Source: Calliopum simillimum (lineage: Eukaryota > Arthropoda > Insecta > Diptera > Lauxaniidae). Taken from it: a stretch of DNA of 64,000 nt. The position numbers were made by a program, and so were the translations under genes. Numbering within the stretch: position 1 is the first letter of the stretch; each line of letters starts with the position of its first letter. The notes below the pieces were generated by a model. That model ran no database searches, had not been told where the DNA came from, and saw only the letters and a list, made by a program, of their open reading frames with translations. Below are positions 21,985 to 34,720 of this stretch, piece by piece. The stretch spans positions 83,186,004 to 83,250,003 of the forward strand of contig OX638370.1 of assembly GCA_951812925.1 (NCBI GenBank). Reading direction: 5' to 3'.

Positions 21985-22870
21985 CATAAAAATCGATGCA
22001 GCAGCTTAGTTGCAAAAGCGTGCTTGTCATTTGGAGCCGTGATATTCCTACTAAAGAGCAAAAAGTTTTTGATATCTTTCCGTCCTTCTCATTCTGTCCC
22101 CATACCAAAATTCACCAAAATCAATGCCTAGAGCGTGTGGCACAAGCCACTTAAAAACATAAAGGTCATATTCTCATTCCTTGGTATACCCAATTTTAGA
22201 AAAGTCTTTCTCCATTTAGGGGCGTGGTGCCACCTATTGAAAATCATAACGTTCATGTTATTATTCCTAAGCGTTAATCCTCTCTCTATACCATCGTGAA
22301 AATCGCTGAAATGGCTTAGCCGTGAGAGCGTTTCTTCCATTTAGGGACGTGGCACCGCCCACTGAAAAATATTATGCTAACGTTATTTTCGTGAAAATCA
22401 CTGCAGTGGCTTAGCCGCGAGAGCGTTTTTTCCATTTAGGGGCGTGGCACCGCCCACTGAGAACATAATGCTTATGTTATCGTTCCTTGGTGCCAATCCT
22501 ATCTCCATACCAAATTTCGTTGAAACCGATGTAGCGGTTTAGCCATTAGAGCGTTTTTTCCATTTAGGGGCGTGGCACCGCCCACTGTAAAACATAATGG
22601 TCATATTATCGTTCCATAGTGCCAACCCTATCTTCATACCAAATTTCGTTGAAATCGATGTAGCGGTTTAGCTGTGATAGCGTTTTTTTTTTCATTTAGG
22701 GGCGTGGCACCGCCCACTGAAAAATATAATGGTCATATTATCGTTCCTTAGTGCTAACCCTATCTCCATACCAAATTTCGTTGAAATCGATGCAGCGGCT
22801 TAGCTGTGAGAGCATTTTTTTCATTAAGGGGCGCGGCACCGCCCACTTAAAAAAAGATATAGTCCTATGC
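21985..22870 (+). repeat. Tandem array, ~127-bp period, about 7 units
   Basis: Units contain AGCGTTTTTTCCATTTAGGG, then GGCGTGGCACCGCCCAC, a CATAATGGTCAT phrase, CCATACCAAATTTCGTTGAA and CAGCGGCTTAGC. The module starts near 22226, 22351, 22446, 22574, 22706 and 22835 (spacings 125, 95, 128, 132 and 129), so one unit is shortened. The first unit (21985-22130) is strongly diverged. Confidence 0.9.
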
Positions 22871-23628
22871 ACTGCTGCTCCTCAAAACCTTCCAACAAAA
22901 AAAAATCAAGCAAATCGGTTGAGATAAAGGTATAGAAACAGGGACTGAACCGATTTTGTTTGCCTATTTACATATATACATACATATAGATGTTGAAAAT
23001 CTCGAAATATAATGCTGGAAAACGGCAAAAAATTATAATTAGCTTTAAAAAGCTTTCGAAAAATGTTGACAAAGTTGTAGTGCTTATTTTAAAATAAAAA
23101 TATTTTATTTTGTCGATTTTGACATGCGTTACCTCCAGGTGAGGTTCTTCTAAGTTTGTATTAATGTTCATTGAAATTATAATGGTGATGTTTCTATCCT
23201 GAAAATAGTTCAATTAGTTTTTGGCATTAAATTATGTTACAGACATTTTAATATTTTGCAATAATTTGTGGTTAGTTGGCAAACATTAGATATTTTGTTT
23301 CAATATTGATCATTATGAGTGTTTGCATTTTAATTGCAATTAAATATAAAATTCTATATTTTACACTTGTAAAGTGTGCATTTCAATTTAATTAATGCCA
23401 ATGTAAAGAGCTTCGTTCACATCAAATTAATATTTTTCTTTCAACGATACACACATTGGGTGACTTTTTGAAATTTTGTCGCCTATTCAACCTATACTAT
23501 TTATATAAAATTGTTTACATGAAAACCCTATGTATCGCTTTGACGCAAAATAGACCGAACCGATTTTAATATTTTTTTTTTTATTTTTCAGATACACGAG
23601 TACTATTTGTGCTAAGAAACAAATTGGA
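22871..23628. other. Unassigned AT-rich stretch
   Basis: No gene or element end recognised. Confidence 0.45.
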
Positions 23629-24179
23629 GTAGAGTAGAACGGGGTAATGTCGTGCAGGGGGTAATGTCGTGCACTGGCTGTTTTTGCCCAAAGAATTGAA
23701 TGTTTTACCAACTGTTTGTAGGGTAGGGACCTGCTGACCTTTTGAGCTTATGCATATAATACTATCAATTTTCACCAGTTCGTCTCTACAGAGTAACCTT
23801 TTTTTCAAAACGCACGCTTTCGGGACGATAAAAGTGTTTTTCATCTGGTCAGAAAAATAACTTTCCTTCCGGGAAAATATACCAGGTAAGTGTTTTCTGA
23901 AACGAAATATCCTGCCAAAGAAAAGAAGTATTTGGTTTTCGAAAAAAAATTTGGGCTTCACCGAGTTATCGAAGTTGACCTTTAAAACGACCATTGGGGT
24001 AATGTCGTGCACATTCACTTACACAAACACAATTTCTCGCTACACAAATGTTGTTACACATGAATGTAACCAATGAAATTATCTTTCGATCGGATGCTTA
24101 CTCGTTGCATTCGCTTGAGATGTACGGCTTTACGAGCAAGTCAAAGTTGAGTGCACGACATTGCCCCGTTCTACTCTAC
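23629..24179. mobile_element. MITE with terminal motif repeated internally (GGGGTAATGTCGTGCA type)
   Basis: The terminal inverted repeat starts GTAGAGTAGAACGGGGTAAT and extends through GTCGTGCA (28 bp, one mismatch between ends). The 16-mer GGGGTAATGTCGTGCA occurs at 23640, 23660 and 23996 on plus and 24152 on minus. Length is 551 bp with no transposase. No convincing target duplication. A truncated second copy follows at 24307-24532. Confidence 0.8.
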
Positions 24180-24306
24180 ACAACATATTATGTACTTCAC
24201 ACTTGTATTATAATGAATAAAAACATGATAATGCTAAATCTCCTCTAATAGAACCACTACCTATCATTTCTCACACATTTTGGTACCTTTACTATACTCG
24301 GAAAAC

Positions 24307-24532
24307 AATGCACGATATTACCCCACAAATTTTGAGCGGGGTAATGTCGTGCACATTTTTGTTTTCTTCACTTACACAAACACAATTTCTCGCTACACAA
24401 ATGTTGTTACACATGGATGTAACCAATGAAATTATCTTTCGATCGGATGCTTACTCGTCGCATTCGCTTGAGATGTACGGCTTTACGAGCGTGTCAAAGT
24501 TGAGTGCACGACATTGCCCCGTTCTACTCTAC
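24307..24532. mobile_element. Second, rearranged copy of the 23629 MITE
   Basis: The right ~180 bp (24355-24532) repeat 24005-24179 almost exactly (CACTTACACAAACACAATTT and TCGATCGGATGCTTACTCG are shared). The left end is a hairpin: TGCACGATATTACCCC (24308) and GGGGTAATGTCGTGCA (24339) facing each other over 15 bp. Confidence 0.8.
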
Positions 24533-24965
24533 TTATTTTTTAATTTTGAACGGTTAAAACTTTTGAAAAAAAAGGAAATATATCGTTTATGATATGCTCA
24601 CGGAGCACCATGTAGATTCTCATATGATTTTCTACTTAATGGTCTCATTTTTAAACTGTCATAATTTTTTGATGAAAAATAACACAAGAACAGTTCATAA
24701 CTTATTTTGAAGAATATGCGCTGTATTTAGTAGAAATGAGTAAAACTATTTCGGGCGTTCTCTTTATAAACTCAAAAATCATGTTTTAGAACTTTTAGGT
24801 TAGAAAATCTCAAAAACTATACGCGTTAGAACTATTCCGAGGCTGGATTCGGATTAAGCACCGAGACAACTACATCGTAAATGACTATTTTTGTTTTAAT
24901 TTGTTGTGTTTTTCTTAAGTGGTAAGGAAATAATTTTAAAAATAATATTATTTTGTTGCTTTTGC
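24533..24965. other. Unassigned AT-rich stretch
   Basis: Nothing recognised. Confidence 0.4.
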
Positions 24966-25310
24966 TCAAAAGAAAATATGTATGCAACGGACACACCTCC
25001 CGCCCATACAAAAAATATATACAAAATGCAACTTAAGGAGTACTTTTGACGACAATGCAACCAAAATACACATAAATACTACAAATTGTAATCGCAAGAT
25101 CTGAGCAAAATCTAAGCAAATTCGGATAAGAGGGCATGGAACCTCACATATAAGCAAAAGCTTCAAAAAGCTATACTGAAAGAGTTTTTTGGGATAATCT
25201 AAGCAAATGCAAGCTCTGAGCAAAAACTGGGTGCACTCGGACAAGAGATCGTGGCACCTCCCATATAAGCAAAATTTTCAAAATGCTGCAGTGTAGGGTA
25301 TTTAATGTTT
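24966..25310 (+). repeat. Truncated copy of the 140-bp-unit repeat
   Basis: CATATAAGCAAAAGCTTCAAA phrases at about 25147 and CCATATAAGCAAAATTTTC at 25260. It ends in GTGTAGGGTATTTAATG, the right end seen also at 26256. The head is missing. Confidence 0.7.
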
Positions 25311-25340
25311 GGCCAGGCGAAAGGTTACACCCATACTAGT

Positions 25341-26270
25341 TATACCCTACACCCAGGGCATATTCACTTTGTCCTTCCGTTTGTAACGCAGAGAAGGAGA
25401 CGTGGCAGATATAGAAAAGTATATATATTCTTGATCAGCGTCACCTCCTGAGTCGATATAGCCATGTCCGTCCGTCTGTCTGGCTGGCTGGCTGGCTGGG
25501 TGTGTGTGGAAATACATTTTTTGGGAAAACTGAGCAACATATTTCAATAAAATTTGGTGTACAGTCTCCGTCATAATAGTTAGCTTGGATGATTGAAAAT
25601 GAGCGAAATCGGTCAACGGACACGCCTACCGCCCATACAAAAAATATATTCAAAATGCAATAATAACAGCATTATTCGCAATAACAGAAACAAAATACAC
25701 ATAAGTACTAGGGAAAGTAAGTATAAGCTCTGAGCAAAAACTAGGCGAATTCAGACCAGAGGGCTTGGCACCTCCCATATAAACAAAAGTTTCAAAATTT
25801 TATACGGAAAGCGTTTTTTGAGATAACCTAACCAAATTACACTCAAACACTCGGATCTATAAATGCATGCTATACGCAAGATCTAGGTAAACTCGGACAA
25901 GAGGGCCTGGCACCTCCCATATAAGCAAATGTTTCAAAATTATATAATGAAAGTGTTTATTGAGATAATCCAATCAAATTTCACTCAAACACGAAGAACA
26001 TTAACTGTAAACTCTGAGCTTAAAGTAGGCGAAGTGTGTAGGAGTAGACGGCGTGGCACCTCCCATATAAGCAAAAGTTTAAAAATACTATCCTGAAAGA
26101 TTTTTTAAAGAAAACCTAACAGAATTTTACTCAAACACTCAGAACAGTAAATGCAAACTCTACGCAAAATCAGAGTCAGCTCGGAGGTGAGGGCGTGGCA
26201 CTTCCCATATAAGCAATTTGTTCTTATGCTCTCCTAATAATATACTTGAAATACAGTGTAGGGTATTTAG
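25341..26270 (+). repeat. Fuller copy of the 140-bp-unit dispersed repeat
   Basis: It begins ATACCCTACACCCAGGGCAT and ends GTGTAGGGTATTTAG, so TACCCTACAC/GTGTAGGGTA form inverted termini. The head contains TTCTTGATCAGCGTCACCTC and GCCATGTCCGTCCGTCTGTC followed by (GGCT)n. The body has units with GGCACCTCCCATATAA at about 25769, 25911, 26058 and 26198 (periods 142, 147, 140). No ORF of note. Confidence 0.8.
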
Positions 26271-26404
26271 TTTTTGGCCAGGCCAAAGATACCACCCTTA
26301 CTAGTTTTTTATTATTCTTGAAGAATTTGATTTTATGAGAGCGATTTTATTAGTGATGTCAACTTAGCGCTTTTTTTCATAACAAGTTTGTTGCTTTTGG
26401 ATTT

Positions 26405-26745
26405 TTGCCGATATACTTGAATTTTTACCTATATTTAGATGTTTTTCGATACTTTTGCACTTGTTTCGATATTTTAGTTGTTTTTCGATATTTTTGGATT
26501 TTTACCGATATTTTAGTTGTTTTTCGATACTTTTGGAATTTTATTCATATTTTAGTTGTTTTCGATAAATTTGAACTTATACCGATGTTTTTCATATTTT
26601 TCGGTACATTTAGACTCCTACCGATTTCATAAATTTATTTCAAAATTTGTCGTTATTTTTCGAATTTTACCGATTTTACCTCATTTGAATATTTTTCGAT
26701 ACTTTTGGAATACCGATACCGACATTTTTCGATACTTTTGAACTT
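26405..26745 (+). repeat. Minisatellite, TTTTCGATACTTTTGG-type, ~40-bp period
   Basis: TTTTAGTTGTTTTTCGATA recurs near 26480, 26512 and 26553. Units alternate TTTTACCGATATTTTAG and TTCGATACTTTTGG and decay toward the ends. It creates F/Y/I-rich spurious ORFs. Confidence 0.8.
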
Positions 26746-28600
26746 TTACATAATTTTTATAAGAGACAATTTTATGGAGCATCTGTTTATGGCATATTAT
26801 TTTGGTAGAAAGAGCACCAATGGGTAAAACAGTCAAAAATAAGTTTTTCTAACATAATTAACATGATTCTTTAAATTAATGGCAAAATGAAATGTTATAT
26901 ACAAGTATTAAGAAGGTCAATACTCGTTTTTAAAACACAAAAAAAAAAAAAAAAAAAAATTTTAACTTTATAAGAGGCTAAAAGATGATTAAATTTTAAG
27001 TAAAAAACAATAAGTTAAATTTTACTGCTGTTTTAATCATTTTAAAAATATGCATTACTATAGACAATATTGACTACCTTTCATTTAATGTATCTATTAA
27101 TGTATACATCAATGTTTATTCTGACAAGTTTTGTTTACACGGGTTTGGAGTTACAAGCCAAAAGCAACTAATTAAATGTAAAACAGTAGATTTTACTGAT
27201 TAAAGCAATATGTTTTTTTTTTTGGAAATTAATTTCAATTTGCAAATTCACACAGCAAATTTATTTCATTTTTTTTTTTTTTTGATTCCAAATGCTGTCC
27301 TGCAGCGATAGTTAAAATTTAATTATAATCCTCATTTGTATATGGTAATTTAATGGTATTAGTGAGTACAATAGGTATTGCATTACATAATTCCATGTCA
27401 TCATTTTAATATTTTTTATTTTTTGTTTTTGTTTTTTCGTTGAGTTATCAGTTCTTATTTTCTCTTTCGTTTTTTTGTTGTTGTTGTTGTTATTGTTGCT
27501 GCTGCTATTGTTGTTGCTATTATGTTGAAATGTATAACATATTAATTTGTCAAAAGTCGGCTTATAAACAGCTTTTCAATTAAATGCAACCCGTTGCCAT
27601 GACATGAAATCTAATAACTGAAAATTATTATGAAATTCTCTGAATAAAGGCCTAATGAATGAAAGCCAAATTCCATTAAAAAGCAATTTTTTTCTGCTGT
27701 TTATCAATGCAAAAATAAAAAAAAAAAATTAAATAAAAAATCTGTAATTTATAACCCAACCGTATAGATGCCGCAACAATTCAATAAAGTTTTATATATA
27801 AAACGTGACATGAGGCGTACACACACACACGCATACGGTGGCAAACAAACGCATACAAATGAAAGAAGTGACTACTGTTTATTGCACATAATTAAAACGG
27901 AAGCAGTAGCAATATTCAAATAAACAACAAAATTACAGTGAGAGAAATTATTTTTCAATATGATTTTAATGCATTTAGAGTTAATCAGTATTGAAAAGCC
28001 AATTTAAGTAGAAAAATATGAAATATCGATACCTTAGAGCGCTATAGTCCAATCTCCACTTTTTGCGATTTTGAGTTTTTGCAGTTATGGTATCGTTGTG
28101 GGCTCCTTAACCAAGTGAAATACTGTGGTACTTCAAAATAGCACTAACACACCAAAATATTTGAGAACTAAAAAAAATCGTATCTCCTATACTTAATTTT
28201 TTGAAGAAAGTATATGTGCTGTCTCCACTTTTTTACTACGTTTAAGCAAGTTTCTTTTTTATGCTTCGTATTTTTTCGTCTCAAATTTAAGCCAAAGATT
28301 GTTAGTTACCGGTATTTTCACATTAAATCTAATCATTATTACTATAGCTTAGAACCGTGTAATGGGCACTGGGTGCCCAAATCAATTTTCACTGCTGTAT
28401 TTATACCCTAAATTGTTAGAAATGAATGCCTAATCTTATTGTTTTTAAATAGATTGAACCTTTGACTACTTAAAAAATTTAAGTTTGGATAAGTTTTATT
28501 TTTGGGAAATATAAAAGTAAATAAAAAGGCGGGAAATCTCATTTTTATGTTATTGGCACTGTGTGTGGGAGATGGTGGTGAACATTAACCGATCACGCCC
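26746..28600. other. AT-rich, low-copy stretch
   Basis: A-tract at 26938-26960, T tracts near 27211 and 27268, a (TTG)n/(CTG) microsatellite at 27476-27522, and a CA repeat at 27820-27832. No gene motif seen. Confidence 0.5.
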
Positions 28601-29320
28601 ATTTCAGTCGCAATAAGACTGCGACCTCGACTATTATTTGTACCAAATTTTATGCATATAGTTGTATCAGATTGGGCGTAGTTGTAATTTCAACAGGCAG
28701 ATGGACAAATACACCAAGAAGCCAATCAGAACACAATTGAGTCATCAGCATGGTGCTATTCTGAGAATTTAAATGACGATAACAACACCCCTCTGAGGTT
28801 ATTTTATATTATGAAAGCCTATCAAATTCCTCATATTTTGGTGAATTTTTTTAAAAATCGTTAGACTGGTTTTCAACTTAATTCGGGAATGGGAAAAACA
28901 CAATTTTATCGACCACTTAGATCCCAAAAGAGGGCAAGCAAAAAGGTTACTTAATCCAGTAGTCCATTGATTAGGTCCTCAAAATATTTACATGCCAAAA
29001 AAGAACTAAGACTTTTCCGGGTTTTTATTACAAAAATCGGTAAATGGTTCACTTAAGAAGAAAAAACCGCGGAGTGCTATTAAATTAGAGGGCGTAAATC
29101 GGTGTGGGGGAATGCACCCTTTACAGTTTTTTCAATATACCAAGCGAACAAAGAAAAATTTCGATATTTTTTATAAGAAACTTTTTGTAGGGACAGAGAT
29201 AGGAAAAGAAAGACATAGCAGAATAAATAAAAAGTAAATTAAAATTTACTTTAAAATTCTTGATTGACAAATTTTTTAAGATAAAAATTTACCAAAATAT
29301 GGCCACTCGAGCATGGAAAT
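28601..29320. other. Unassigned stretch
   Basis: CACGCCCATTTCAG and GGGCGTAGTTGTAATTTC phrases suggest old interspersed repeat. No gene. Confidence 0.4.
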
Positions 29321-29324
29321 TTTG

Positions 29325-29610
29325 GTCATGTGGTCAGAAAATCTTTTTTACTCAAAACCAAGGCGTATTACTAAAAAAGTGTGTGAGACAAAAAATGCTT
29401 TGATTCGTCCAAGGAAAACATATGATTTTTTTCAGAATTTTCGGGGACATTTTACAATTTTTCAAAAACTAGTAAAAAAAAATTCAAAAAATTCTCAAAA
29501 AAAATTAACAAATTTTGTTGAACGATTCTAAGCATTTTTTGCATGATACACTTTTTTCGTAAAATGCCTTGATTTAGAGTAAAAAACCATTTCGTCAGTA
29601 CGATTTGAAA
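29325..29610 (+). repeat. Dispersed repeat with TTTTTTACTCAAAA..AAGGC core
   Basis: Related copies lie at about 35390-35640 and 61460-61700, and a short version sits in both arms of the hairpin at 50824-52105. An inverted short copy (GCCTTGATTTAGAGTAAAAA) follows at 29568. The ORF 29313-29531 reads through it (SKPRR...TKK), but similarity between copies looks like DNA-level repeat rather than protein conservation. Confidence 0.55.
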
Positions 29611-32600
29611 CAATATGAACTTTAGCTAGAAATATCTATTTACTAATTACTATTTTTAGAAAAAAAATAAAAAGGGACTAACTTTGTCAGAATCAGTTTT
29701 CAAAAATTAATCTCCACCTTTTTTCCAAAAGACGAAATTTTTTTTTTTAATTCAAAAATGCATTTATAAAGCTCAATAAATTCAGTTAAGATTCGACTGC
29801 TTTATTTATTTTTTTGTAATTTCTTAAAACTGGAAAATGGAATTCGAAGTAACGCATATCCGCCGATTAGTCCAATTTTGAAAACTCTCTACCTCGTTAA
29901 CCAGATTTTATAATGTATAAATACTTATTTCTACATATATTGATGTTTTGAGTTAAGTATACAAAAACATGAAGAAAAAACGGCTCTATGCCTCAGTCCC
30001 TATCTAATTTTATATAAAGAATAAAAAGCAAAAAATTGCAAAATTCCATACAAATAACGAATTTCAAAAAAACTTAAAACGCTTTTTTCTCAAAACATAA
30101 AAATTGTAGATGTCTAGTTGTTGTTTTAACCCGATGATATATAGATAACATAATCATATTTTACTAAAATCGGAAACACCAACTTTTTTTACCTGTCCCC
30201 TACATGTGTCATAACCCATATGTCGAAAAATATGGCAAAGTACTGGTAGTTTGATGTGTCGGAAAAAAGGTATAAGATAGAGGATAGCCTTAGAAGTTAA
30301 CATTCGAAATTTTGATAAAAAAACGACAGAGCTTTTCCCTTCCGAAAAAAAAATTTTTTTTTGCTCTACCGGAAAGTATCGAAAACGATAGCAGTTGGAA
30401 AGTACTACTACAAGGAAGCAGGAGATACGGAAGTCGTTTAGAATTCTATAAGTATTGATATGTTTCGGAGAGTAGGCCAATATCGTGCTTAATAAATATT
30501 ATAATACTCAAATATTTTCAAGGAGCTTTTAGTTTGCCTTTTTTTTAAATAAAACTGTACAAATCCATCCCATCTTACCCAATCGACAAATAAATTCAAA
30601 ATTTTCGATTTACTTTTTATAAATAACATGCATTGTATTTAGTATCTTCGATGAGTGACGAAAGCTAAAACACGTACCATCCTGCTTGAAATTTCTTATT
30701 TACTTTTTTGGTTGATTCGGAGAAAACACTTATTAAAATAAACGTTGACTCTAATTTCTAGAAGTACCGTTGATTTTTCTCTTCCACATTCCAAGATAAG
30801 TAAACCACTTTTGAAATTTTTAACAAAACATATTTCCCACAAAATGAGTTTAGAAAAGTGTGTGGAAACATTTATTTTGCACAAATTCCAAAAATTAAAA
30901 AAAAGCCTTGTGGAATAACCCATACATATGCGTTTTACAACAACAAGTATGAAATTAAAATGAGATAATTAAATTTCAAACAAAATTGTTACCATAAATT
31001 ATGTACATTGGTACTAAGTATACGCTCATCATATGGTATTAATTCACTGTAAACAGCACTTTTTCCGTCCATCAATTAATTTATTGAAATGCAAGCAGCT
31101 GTGCCGCAGGCATATTTATTAAATATTTGTGTAATTTGAATATTAAAGAATATAATTTAAATTAAAACACAGAATTTTAATTTATTTAAATGAATACACA
31201 TCGAGAAATCTTTTGAACTTTGTGTTCATATCCTTAATTTTCAATGGAAAAAATAAATTGGAAAATTCCACGTAATTTAAAAATATATGCATATAAGCAT
31301 ACGTGCATTTTATAAATAAATATTATTTTCATAATTTTATTTATTGTGAAATATTTTGGAAGTCCTAGAGATGTAATATTGATTAAAATCAATAATCTTT
31401 TTTGAGCCCATCAAAACGTATCGTAAGGAGTAATAAAACCTGTTTCTACCATTCCAATATTGCTGCAAAAAATAATTGTAATTTTGTAATTTTTTTTTTT
31501 AAAAAACGTCACTATATTAAGTAATTTTATCGTGTCTGCCGTTGAGCATAATAGTTCTCTTGGTAACCCTGAGCATGAGATTACAAGTGACAGCATATGG
31601 ACATTGGCCGGACTATACAGTAGCAGTGGTATATCGTTGTAAATGACTCAATGGGCGCTTCATTTGATTCATAGAGGTCATTTATCTGAAAAGTTTATTT
31701 CGACTAGTTGTACTCATTATCTCAGTTTCTATCACCCTAAGGTGCCAAGCATACATCATAGAACTAAAGCCCGTTGAAAATCATAAAATTCATCAATACA
31801 AAGTTTTCTCAACTTGTTGAAACTTAGACTAAGTTTGAATTAGGTCATCTTATAAACTATAAGTCATATAAAAAAAGCCAATTAGACCAGAGGTTAAAGC
31901 TGGTGATCCTCAAGTTGTTGATCGCAAATTTCTAAGGCAAGATCAAAGTTGTACCATTGATTTAAGGTATATTGTTTGTAATAAACGGACAAAAATTCCT
32001 ATGTGTGAATCCATAGAATTTTATTAAAGTTGCGTTTCGTAATGTTTCACAATTTGAAAATTTTAGGACCAAAAAAGTTTATATAAATGGTTGAAAAGGT
32101 GAATAAAAGCACTAAATAAACTCTGAATTATGTTATCGGTTTAGACAAGATATTTTACGTAGAAAATGTATTTTCTGCGAAAAACTTAAATTGATAATTA
32201 TTGATATTTCAGCTTGATTGATGAAATATAATTGCTCAAATAATTGCACAAAGTAAAACCAATTACATTGAGTCTTCGTACTTATTAATCATATCTTGAT
32301 TAAATAATATAGGCACTTAAGAGACAATCATCATTATACTGCATAATTAAGCACTGCAGGACGCTCATTAATATTTTGTGTAAAGGGAGACATTTCAGGA
32401 CACACAAAAATTTACCAAGTGAAAAATTTGTTTTATTTAATAGGAAATGCTATTTTATTAATGATATGATAAAAATAATTTTGGGTTAATGGTCGCCATA
32501 TGCCCTCTTAAGGGAGTTCCTGGAATTCCGATTTTTGGCCTAAATAATGCCAGCCCAGAAATCATAACAAAATGCTCATTTAAATTGAAAATTATGTATT

Positions 32601-33290
32601 GGCAAAAGAAATTCGAAACACCCAAAAATTTGATAAGAAACTACTTAGCTATAAATGAAATTTTGTTTAAAGTAAATAGCAAGAAAAAAACTTAATTTCT
32701 TTAAAAATAGCACTCTTTCAATTTGTGTCCAATCACTTCAAGATGAAGTCGACTTTATTTATTTTCAGTTTTTATTTATTTGCTGACAGTTGACAGTTTC
32801 AGCTCTTTCGCATTGATATTCAATTTCATTGGCAAAATTCTCCAAAAGTTCCTGTGTGAATATATGCCATTTTATTGCTACCCTCATAACCCTTCCATTA
32901 AGTAAATAGTGTGAGGTTAAGGCCGACAAAAATTTGATTTATAAGAAAAGCAAAAAAAAAATAAAATAAATGAAATTAAAAAAAAAAAAACAGAAATACA
33001 AAGTAGGTGAGTAAAAAAAAAAATGCAAAAAAAGAAAATAAACAAATTTTTTTTGGCAAATATTGGTAGCGAAATAAATGGCGGAATTTTCGCATATATG
33101 AATAAATTTTAAAGTTGCCACATTAAAATAAAAAGATCTGCGCGTTATTGCGCTACACGCACGTGCAAAAATAAAAAAAACACATATACAACATATAAGC
33201 TCATACCCAAGAGGATAAATTTCTAGCGCTTCTGATCAAAGCACTTTAGAAGCACTTCTCTCGATAGAAATTTAGAAGCACTTACACAAT
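29611..33290. other. Long unassigned AT-rich region
   Basis: I found no transposase, RT or host-gene motif. A-rich/T-rich tracts are at 31489-31506 and 32945-33050. Frames such as 30154-30480 minus and 32489-32695 plus do not match anything I recognise and lack splice or Kozak context worth calling. Confidence 0.45.
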
Positions 33291-33299
33291 CATTTTTTG

Positions 33300-33345
33300 T
33301 AAGGCTGCAATAAGAACAACATGGGTTCGAACCCAGCTCGGGTGA
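33300..33345 (+). other. tRNA-like B-box sequence
   Basis: ATGGGTTCGAACCCAGCTCG matches a tRNA T-arm (self-pairing GGGTTCGAACCC) and Pol III B box, followed by T runs that would terminate Pol III. No complete cloverleaf is visible upstream, so a tRNA pseudogene or SINE relic is more likely than a working tRNA. Confidence 0.35.
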
Positions 33346-33583
33346 TTTTTTTTTTACTTTTTTTTTTATTTTTTTGCTTTATTTTTTTTTTTTATTAAAA
33401 TATTTTTTATTGAACGTTTTTTTATTTCACTTTTATATTTTCCTTTTTCTTATTTATTTACTTTTGTTTAATTGAATTCAAACTGATTTAACAATGATTC
33501 TATGTAAGGCTGTAGGAGCATTCGTATGTCAAATTCTGTTTGGACAACATTTGCTTAATATACAAATTTAATACCTCTTCATA

Positions 33584-33695
33584 TGATCGGGCATTGGTGT
33601 AGCGGTCTTAAGAGTTGGTAAATGTAAGTAAAAATAATCTGTTTCAATTATCTATCACACGGACTGTCGTGGATTCAAATCCTGGAGCTGCCAGT
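33584..33695 (+). other. tRNA-like sequence with A- and B-box
   Basis: GGCATTGGTGTAGCGGT resembles a tRNA 5' end and D-arm/A box, and GGATTCAAATCCTGG resembles a T-arm/B box. The final GCTGCCA precedes a T tract at 33694. The spacing (~105 nt) is longer than a normal tRNA, and the anticodon arm is not convincing. It is either a tRNA with an insertion or a tRNA-derived SINE head. Confidence 0.4.
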
Positions 33696-33699
33696 TTTT

Positions 33700-34015
33700 T
33701 TTTTTAATTTTATTGAAAAAACGCTTACCACAGCATTACAAATAAGCGTTTCAAAAAGCTTTCGCCCGCTGTAACGACTGCGGATAATCTAAACTTTGCA
33801 ATTTTGCAATGAGAAAGTTTTTGGTACATTGAAAACTTGGTTATTCTTGAAAACAGCATCCAAGTACTTACTAAGAACATTTTATTCTCAATGAAACAAT
33901 TAAATAGATTAAGATAATTTAAAATGATGTATAGCAAAATAAGGAGTACACTAAAGATTGATGACACCCTTGCAAAAAATTTATTTTATCATTCCATGTT
34001 GTTATTTTAATATTC
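33700..34015. other. Unassigned AT-rich stretch
   Basis: Nothing recognised. Confidence 0.4.
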
Positions 34016-34019
34016 ATAG

Positions 34020-34720
34020 CTTTTTATAGAAAAATCGTGGAGACCATTCAATAGCTCATTTTCAAAATCAAGAAGACGAAGATGGTACATGATTTGGTCA
34101 CTAAAAAAAATTGACATACATAGAAGTTGGATTTTAGACTATCTCCGCTCAGTTTTTCTTATATTACTAAACATATTATTTTATCTTTATATTATTAAAT
34201 CAATAAACGATTAGAGTGGCTATCCACCAGTTTCAACTTTTTTAAAAAGTTTGCTACTTTCATTGTGATATTACTGTTTTTGCAACATTTTGTCATTCTC
34301 CGTTTCATCATTCTCCGTCGTTTTTTGCAACATTTCATCATTTTCCGTTTAGTAACTCCCCACCTGGTTTTTTTTGTTAGTTTTGCTTAAACAATTTCTT
34401 TAAAATATTTAAATTTTAATTTAGTCCTAAAACACTTAATAAACTTTTTAAAAATCCAACATAAATTTTAATAGTTGCCACCTGGTTTTTTTTGAAAATT
34501 TTATATAATTTTTACTTTTTTCCAACAAATTGAAATTTTTGTCCTTAGAAACGCTCAGATAATCATATGGCAACCCTGAAAGCTTGTGTTCATTTTTTAA
34601 AAATGTTCCAGAAGGTAAAGTCATCATATTCTATACATTCAAGTAATAAAAAATACAAAAATAGATATGTTTTGGTACATTTTTTGGAGATTAAAAACAT
34701 ATAAAACAACAAAGAAGACG
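34020..34720 (-). repeat. Modular dispersed repeat (ATTCTCCGT family), inverted copy
   Basis: It shares modules with 40330-41170 and 57240-60060: the complements of GACGGAGAATGATGAAACGG, TGATGAAATGTTGCAAAA and ACTGAGCGGAGATAGTC, plus GGCTATCCACCAG. CACCTGGTTTTTTTTG occurs twice (34371, 34480). Noncoding. Confidence 0.75.

Noticed and set aside
26405..26745. CRISPR-like regular repeats
   Set aside because: AT-rich minisatellite with decaying units and no unique spacers; the organism is a eukaryote.
33300..33695. Functional tRNA genes
   Set aside because: B-box matches are good, but neither stretch gives a normal-length cloverleaf with a closing acceptor stem and a 7-nt anticodon loop.
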